Below the pieces are notes generated by a model that worked only from the letters and a program-made list of their open reading frames with translations, was not told the DNA's origin and did not search any database. Positions 57,300-64,000 of a stretch of 64,000 nucleotides of DNA are shown piece by piece. The stretch covers positions 13,536,476 through 13,600,475 of the forward strand of contig CM022665.1 in the NCBI GenBank assembly GCA_012295275.1, written 5' to 3'. Position numbers and translations under genes: made by a program. The stretch's first letter is position 1, and every line of letters starts with the position of its first letter. The stretch comes from Chrysomallon squamiferum (lineage: Eukaryota > Mollusca > Gastropoda > Neomphalida > Peltospiridae).

Positions 57300-58461
57300 T
57301 TATAAAGTATTGTTTTTTAAAAAGTATATATATTTTAAAGAAGCAAAGAACAACATTATTGTCATATAAGTACAAGTTGAGATAAAATTGGTTTAAATTG
57401 ATTTTTGCATTGCTAAAAGTTTTTAAATCTAATTTGGAAATTTGAGATGCAGAAGGCATCAGGAGACATATTTAAGAACAAGTATCCTAATTAATATTTA
57501 AGTACAGCATACTTGCCAGATTAAATCTATGATGCAACAGACCAGATAACATAAATTAGGATTTGTTTAATAGAAGGTAAGAAAAGGTGAAAGAAATTGC
57601 ATCCAGCTATAAAGTGTATTAAAAACATGTGCATGCCATGTTTTAATGACAAACTCCCATTTAACTGAATAGCCTTTAAAAAACAAATGTATCCAACAAT
57701 ATTAAAATATGGTGAAAGTTAAATAAAAGTTTGCATTTTTAAAAATGTGTGTTAATAAAACAACAACAAAAATTAATACAAAAATATATAAAATATTCTC
57801 TTGATACTGTTTTTAAAACAGTGATGCAGATTTCTGAAAAAGCGTGCTACAAATATTAAAGATGTGTACAGATTTAATTTTTTTTTATTATTATGTAGGC
57901 ACACTGATAAAAAAACAGATTAAATGTTAACCCAGCCCCAAAAATCAAACATGTTCTTTAAAATAAAAAAAATCTGTGTATTTAATAGTATACAACATAG
58001 CTACACTAGCATTTATATTTTGTAATTCATTTTATATAAATTAAAAAATTAAAAAAATGTGTTGTAAAACTGGACTCATTATTCTGAATTAAATATATTG
58101 CCAAAAACAGTAGCTTTATTTTTTTAATAAAGTAATTCCTATTTATTTCTGGTTTCAGTGTTTTTCACATGCCATGCTCAGGACACATTTTACTTCAGTA
58201 CAAAACCAACAGACATGGATGTTGTGGCTGGAACAGAGACAAAGTTGCGATGTGATGTTTCCAATCGACGACATATCATCTTCCAGTGGGTGATACATGG
58301 CAAACCTGTGCAAAACACAACACGCAGGTTTCAGGAGGACAGTAACTTAAGGATTTTACGCGTGTCCCGGGATGAAGACCAAGGGGCATTTCAGTGCGTT
58401 GCAACCAATGTAACCACTGGATTTTCTCTTCAGAGTTTTGAAGCAAGACTGAATATACAAT
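49451..58461 (+). CDS. PTK7: PTK7-like receptor, first two coding exons (5' partial gene)
   Basis: Exon 1 is 49451-49484 (MLRHLRLFIFT plus one base, donor CCG|GTAAGT). Exon 2 is 58159-58461 (acceptor GGTTTCAG, donor CAAT|GTAAGT). The join gives Val12 and completes a signal peptide ending near TCHAQ. The mature part is an Ig domain: LRCD (Cys43), FQWVIHG (Trp55), DQGAFQC (Cys91), with N-glycosylation sites at N64 and N95. The segment GKPVQNTTRRFQEDSNLRIL and DEDQGAFQCVA closely follow the first Ig domain of PTK7. PTK7 is a single-pass receptor with seven Ig domains and an inactive kinase, acting in planar cell polarity and Wnt signalling. Only one Ig domain is inside the window, so other Ig-superfamily receptors cannot be fully excluded. 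Confidence 0.78.
53220..53640. promoter_or_regulatory. Candidate enhancer in PTK7-like intron 1
   Basis: Mixed-composition sequence in an AT-rich intron. It contains ACCTTTGTTTTG and AAAGATCAAAATG (TCF/SOX-like), CCGATTAATTGG (homeobox-like) and TACACCTGATTA (E-box/T-box-like). These are short motifs that also occur by chance. Confidence 0.25.
55600..55900. promoter_or_regulatory. Candidate enhancer in PTK7-like intron 1
   Basis: A repeat-free patch with GTGTTTGTAAATAGGC (forkhead-like on both strands), TGATTGACCAGC (PBX/HOX-like) and CTATAAATAGC. Motif calls are by eye and weak on their own. Confidence 0.25.
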
Positions 58462-60498
58462 GTAAGTTAAAAATTTTATTTTTTATTTTTTTAAATACAA
58501 TTCAAAATAAGGTAAGAATTTGAAATCCAAAAAACAAATGAATACAGCAAAATGATAGTAAATATTTAATTCCACTTGCCTGTTGCAGTGCCTTACAGTT
58601 TTATTAATAAAATGATATATTAGTAACAATGAACTGTGCTTATGATGATCACTTGCAGATTCATTCTAAGATTGTAAGAAGAATTTACAATGAATTTCCA
58701 AAACATGTCATATGTATTAAGAAATTTCACAATATTACTCATCATATACAAGTGCCTGATAAACATGTAATGAAAAAGGATTAGCTGTTGCCAGTGAGAG
58801 GAAAGAGAAGAGATCTGGAAGGATAATTTGTGGATTACTGTCACTTAGAAAACTGAAAGCTGTAATTATAGTATATTGGGTTACTCTCCCAACAGCACTG
58901 TTTAAGTTGTTGTTTTCCACATATCCTGTTTCAGAAATAACTGCAGTTTAAATATTATCTTGTGTAAAAATGCTCCATCCACATGCATTTCTTTGTATTT
59001 AGTTTTCATTTAATATTTTTAGATTTGGCTTTTTAATTTTTAAATTTTTACGCATTTCCAACTTTTGCTTTGGTTTAATGTTACGGTAATACTGAAAGAT
59101 AATTTTTATGATGATGCTACTTGTATATATGCTTTATTTGATCACTGACACTAGTGACAGTGAAAAATGGTGGTGTTTTGATACCTTGTTTTTCACCCAT
59201 TGTCACTTTTAACTGGAATTACATCTTTGTTGGTGGTATGACTGATCTTATAGCAGAGTGTATTTCTCTGCATTTTAACAGATTCCAACTCACTTTTTTT
59301 TCTTATAGAGAAAAGAAAAACACTGATATTTTATTTTGTATACATTGGAAACTTATTAGTCACATTCATAAAGTGTCTGCTTAATTCTTTAATAATTCTT
59401 TTTCTGATATTCACTTTTTCTTAGCATTAAATAACAAATAGGTCATAAAGGAACAAGTCAGTCATGTAGTCATCAGTACATTTTTCCAAAAAAATTCTGA
59501 CTAATTAAAAAAAAAAATGTGAGTAATTGTTTTTCATTTGGGTTTTTTTTCTGTTAAAAGCTGTCTTCAAAATGAAATTTTAAAGCCATTCATTAAGCAG
59601 AAGATGATTCTTCCACACTTCACCATGCTAATGAAGCAAAGATATAAATGACTGCTTGCATAATGACATTTACAAGAATATATAATTACCAAATGTAGAT
59701 CCTGTGCAGCTGTGTAATTGAATGATGTTGTATTGTTGTGCATATTCCCTTAGAAACTTAATGTTGGTTTCTGCTAAACTTGGTTATACATTTGACTTCT
59801 GTAGACTTGGTTGGCATGAAAGACTGTGGTAAGTGTCAAACTACTAATGGCTGTGTTCCAATAGCATTGTAGTGTTTCTTCCCTTTTTTTTTTTTTGTTA
59901 TTGACAAAACTGAAGGCAGATTTAGCCGATTTATGGAGTAATTTGTGTTGCTGAGAGGTGTTATGAGTTGTAGTACTCCGGAACATCTGGTAGGAGCATA
60001 AGACAACTGGTTAGGTCTGTACAGTTCACATTATGGAGAAAGGAAGTTTTCTCTTCCAATCCTACAGATTTTCTTTTGATCTGGAAATGAGCTTTTTGTC
60101 ATTTTAGCACAATTGTCATTGTTAATGGTTTGTTATGGGTTTACACAATTCCCATCAAAGCAACAGTTTTGACAGGACTGTTATTGTTGACTTTGTTATA
60201 TTTGGATTTGCTAGGCACTAATTTAATACAACTTTCTTGATTGTTTTCTTTTTCTTCATGAACAAACAGTGCTTTCATGTGAATCCTGCTGACCATCCAG
60301 ATGTTTTAAGGAAGTGTTAAGTGTAGAATATCTATATGCACTTGATGTTTCAGTAAGGCTGTGGAAAACAGTTTATAAATGTTTGTTTTTCCTGAGAAAT
60401 AACAGTAACAAATTATGTTAGGATCTGTGCAGAAATGAATGTTTCATTATTTTCAAGTTAACATAAAATAGTTTCATATTCATTTCTACACAAACATG

Positions 60499-60500
<2 letters not shown>

Positions 60501-60538
<38 letters not shown>
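60501..60538. repeat. (TA)n microsatellite
   Basis: Pure TA array in PTK7-like intron 2. Confidence 0.9.
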
Positions 60539-60541
<3 letters not shown>

Positions 60542-63109
60542 TTATATGCTTTCAAGAATGTAAGCCATGGGTTTGATTTTATTTCTTAGAACAGTTAGCA
60601 TATTAAATTATTTGCTAATACCAAGTATTTTTTTAGACATTTTTTTCTGCCAATTACATGCCATTTAAAAAAAAAAAAAATTATGGTTTTCTTTTGAAAG
60701 TTTATTTTTAAAAAATGCTGTAGTTTTAAGAATATTATTTCATAATGCATTTAAAATTAACAGCATAACAATTAGGCAGTGCTTTGTAACCATCTACATC
60801 ATTAATATATGCATGTGTATGTATATATATATATATACTTGTGTATGTGTGGTTGTAGAAATGATTATTTGGTTCAAATTCTTAAAGATTGATACAGAAT
60901 TAATCTTTATATTTTTAATCTTTTTTTAAATATGCTACAGTATCATTAATCGTTCATTCATTTAGTTATTCTTTATGAATTTTTTTTTTTCTGTTGCACA
61001 AAAAACTACTTTTATTTTGTCCTTGTTGTGATATATATTCTTGACACACTGATAAGTTACTACCTGGATAACCAAGCATTTAGATGTCATCTTTACTGCT
61101 CCTTCCTACCTCCATGTTTTCAACATGCAATTTATTTTCATAATGTTTTGAGGTTATAACACTATTTTCCCTTGTATATTTTGTAAATTATTGTATTCTT
61201 ATTTAAATTGCAGTAACATATACTATGTCATTTTTATGAAGAAGACATTCTAAGAAAAGTATTAAATTTTATGGTTGGATATAAATGGCCATAAGATTCA
61301 TTTTCAAGATGCATGAACTTGTATCCATACAACATCTCAAAAATATGTCATAGGTTTTCACTTATTAGCTATATTTAATTACTTTAAGGACTTGTTAAGA
61401 TTACCATCCTTTGTACAATATTGGTTTTACTATGTAAACTTAATTATAAGTGTCAAGTGTCAACATGAACACAATAATGGCCCCACAGCTTAAATGACTA
61501 GTGGCTGTGTGGTGTTTTTTTTTTTTTTTTTCTCAGTAAAAATGAGCAACAAATGTAGATCATTGGTGCATTCCTTTGGCCCACAGGTGAGGTCTCTTTT
61601 CTGCAAGAAATCTGTTTGGTGTTTTTATGTAATCAGTAAATATTGTTTGATTGCCAGAGGGCTTGTGTTTTGTTCACTTTGTTATGAAGGTTGGTTAAAT
61701 GAACTTGGCTTTGTTGTTGCATCTAATTCAATGGAAAAATGGGAGAGAAAAAAAGATGTATTGGTCTTAATACCAAAGCCAAACAAACTGTGCCTTGTGG
61801 TAATGTCACGGTGTTCATGATTCTGTCAGACCTCCTTGAAGTAGATCAGCAGCCATTGTTTGTTTGAAACTTTCTGTTTACATCAGCCAGTGTATTGTTA
61901 GTAAAAGTGTGCTCCACCATGACTTCATCTCTACCAAAACAACTGTGTGTACCTATTCAGAAATGAAGCTGGCATCCAGTAAATCTTCATAATGGCTTAA
62001 TTTTTGTAATCTATAGCTCAGTCTGTTACTTAATAGGAGCTTGCCAGATCAGACTACCATTGTGTGATGTTTGTTTGTACCTCATACATAACAATTATAT
62101 TTGATTTTATAACACTACAGTTATATAATATGCCTTGAACTTTTAGGACACTTTATTGATATTTTGCAATAACAGTTTAAAAAAACCAAGAACAATTTAT
62201 AGTTTGTACATCATTTTATGTTTATTATTTTTTGTATTATAGAACAGTATATAGCATAAAAAGTAAATATGTATGAAAACATAAAATAATGGAAGAAGTT
62301 CTGTAAATAAAAAGAATAATGAAAATAATTGTCTGATATGGATAAGTAAACAAAAATATTTCAATCAGTTTCATCATTAAAATGTTTGATATTAATGGGC
62401 AGGAAATATTTAACTATAAACACATTTTTACCTAGCTTTTCTTAATTATTCATCTTTAAAAAAATTAAAATATGTATGTTAATATTGCAAACTGGGAAAC
62501 ATATCTAAGTTTTTGCTTTAGGCATAAAATAGCTAACACATTTCTAACTTTGAATGTTATTTGCCCACAAGCATCATTTAAATATTTTTATATATATGCT
62601 CAATATAACCCATATAATCCTTTTTAAGAAGAAAAGTATAAATGCTAATTTATGTCTCCATCTTAAGGCAATAAATAAAAATAATCTACTGAGGGAGATG
62701 AAAAAGAAAAAATTAAAAGGTATTTAATTTTGAATGTTCAACCTCTGTTTCTTGTTTTAGTAATTTTACCCTTAATTAATTTTGTTTAATTTATGAAATT
62801 GCACATGTACATGCACAAAATGAGTTGCAAGGAGTGCCAGCTGCTGATACCATATGCCTCAGTATGTTTTTGCAACAAATTTTTATCATTGATGACATTT
62901 TAATATTAAATAAAACTGAAGTGCTCTGTTCTTTGTCATAATACTTAAATATAGATAATTATCTGGTTCTGCTCATTTCCTGCATGGAAAATGTTGAGTG
63001 AAATGTACTTGCTGATCTTGTTGCAGTTTCTTTATCAAATTCCAAGAAAGCATGCAATATATCACTCACTTATACTGTTCTTATGTTTGTTTACATAACA
63101 AGTATGAAT

Positions 63110-63111
<2 letters not shown>

Positions 63112-63146
<35 letters not shown>
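63112..63146. repeat. (CA)n microsatellite
   Basis: Pure CA array in PTK7-like intron 2. Confidence 0.9.
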
Positions 63147-63150
<4 letters not shown>

Positions 63151-63874
63151 TGCATGGTAATATGGATAAAACCAAATACTTTTGAAAATTTCACCTACTT
63201 GAAAATATAGAAAGTAAATATAGATAAATTTAAAGTTCTTTTAACTGTACCATCTAACTAAATTTAGAGGTGAACAAAAAGACATTTAATATGTGGAAAT
63301 GTTACTGCTCTGTTACAGCGTCGTCAAATATGAATTTTCATTGGTGGGTAAACTTCCATGGTCTGTAGGTGTTAGGTATCCTGTTATTTCTCATCACTGT
63401 GAATGAAAACTCAGACTGTGTGTTTGATCTTCACCTGTAAATAGAATTATGGTGCAGTGAAAGGTAAAATGGCTGTCACATTCACAGCAAAGAGCTGTTT
63501 TATATTGAAGAAGTGACAGTGTGATTTATTGCAGAATGATATGCTTTGTAGCCAAAGGCAAATCTCTCAGCCATGGTATATATGAATAGTCTACTTTATT
63601 TAGCTGATAGTTGAAGTGATTGAGTGGTTATGATGGTGATAATCATGGCCTGAAATGTCCTTTTAAAAAAGCCAACAGACTTTTTGTGACAGGTAGTCAT
63701 TTTTAAATCTTCATAGTTATTTGTCAAGCCTGCCAATTATTGAAAGCATTTATTGTTCAAAGTATGGTTTCCTTTGCATATAGTTTTTTTCTTTTTTTAC
63801 AGTCTCAGAAAATACTTACCTTGAATACAGGGAGGAAATCTTGAATCTTTAATATTTCACTGTATTGTTACATT

Positions 63875-63878
<4 letters not shown>

Positions 63879-63923
<45 letters not shown>

Positions 63924-63944
63924 ACAAACACACACACACACACA
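63879..63944. repeat. (AAT)n and (CA)n compound microsatellite
   Basis: AAT units followed by CA units near the window end. Confidence 0.9.
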
Positions 63945-64000
63945 TATCTGGAATCTGAAATGACAATTGTTTACCATTTAAAAGTACACAAGTAAACCTT

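Larger units (their letters stand above)
49485..58158 (+). other. Intron 1 (8.7 kb) of the PTK7-like gene
   Basis: It lies inside the signal-peptide coding sequence. Unlike the preceding 13 kb it has almost no long microsatellites. Two unusually balanced, repeat-free patches (53220-53640 and 55600-55900) look like candidate enhancers. Short repeats: (CA)n near 51295-51315, poly(A) at 55962-55980, TA/CA at 57260-57299. Confidence 0.6.
58462..64000 (+). other. Start of PTK7-like intron 2, runs off the window
   Basis: No second Ig exon found in 5.5 kb. Open frames at 59154-59384 and 61494-61820 lack Ig hallmarks and splice context. Contains (TA)n at 60501-60538, (CA)n at 63112-63146 and (AAT)(CA) arrays at 63879-63944. 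The stretch 63310-63660 is repeat-free and more balanced. Confidence 0.6.

Noticed and set aside
61494-61820. 108-aa frame as possible next PTK7 exon
   Set aside because: No Ig cysteine-tryptophan pattern, begins in a T run, and lacks matching phase and splice sites.

Overview
This is a 64 kb piece of an AT-rich animal nuclear genome. Genes are split into short exons with clean GT-AG introns, and about 90% of the sequence is intron or intergenic DNA full of microsatellites: (CT)n, (GA)n, (GT)n, (AAT)n, (ATCC)n and long poly-A/T runs. At least three tRNA-derived SINE copies carry a core that I recall from molluscan genomes, and the gene set fits a lophotrochozoan, so a mollusc is my best guess. 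I cannot fix the class. Layout, left to right: (1) 96-5698, + strand: the 3' end of an androglobin (ADGB) gene, with nine or ten exons visible and two homologous alternative last exons. (2) 8291-9693, - strand: a two-exon gene for an unrecognised 262-residue basic protein with a Cys/His cluster. (3) 12194-14572, + strand: a complete four-exon, 364-residue class A GPCR, nearest in style to prostanoid receptors but without their ligand-carboxylate arginine. (4) 18165-31732, + strand: a complete nine-exon, 730-residue secreted protein made of signal peptide, astacin prodomain, astacin zinc protease, C-type-lectin-like domain, kringle and a very basic tail built of 24-nt repeats. (5) 34350-36089, - strand: a complete three-exon LYRM2 (85 residues, mitochondrial LYR protein). 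(6) 49451 onward, + strand: the first two coding exons of a PTK7-like receptor (split signal peptide and first Ig domain), with the rest beyond the window. The genes do not form one pathway. Androglobin is a ciliary/sperm protein, LYRM2 is mitochondrial, PTK7 is a planar-polarity/Wnt co-receptor, and the astacin fusion is extracellular. The most unusual locus is the astacin-lectin-kringle gene. Its lectin domain has lost both cysteines of the inner disulfide, and its repeat-coded tail is cut by a TGA although the same repeat continues in frame for about four more units. The second notable locus is the androglobin 3' end. Long gaps hold microsatellites, a ~0.5 kb tandem duplication (20770-21942), fold-back and dispersed repeats, SINEs, and long unique stretches in PTK7 introns 1 and 2 that could hold enhancers. 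All exon joins were made by eye from splice consensus and reading phase; no transcript data were available.
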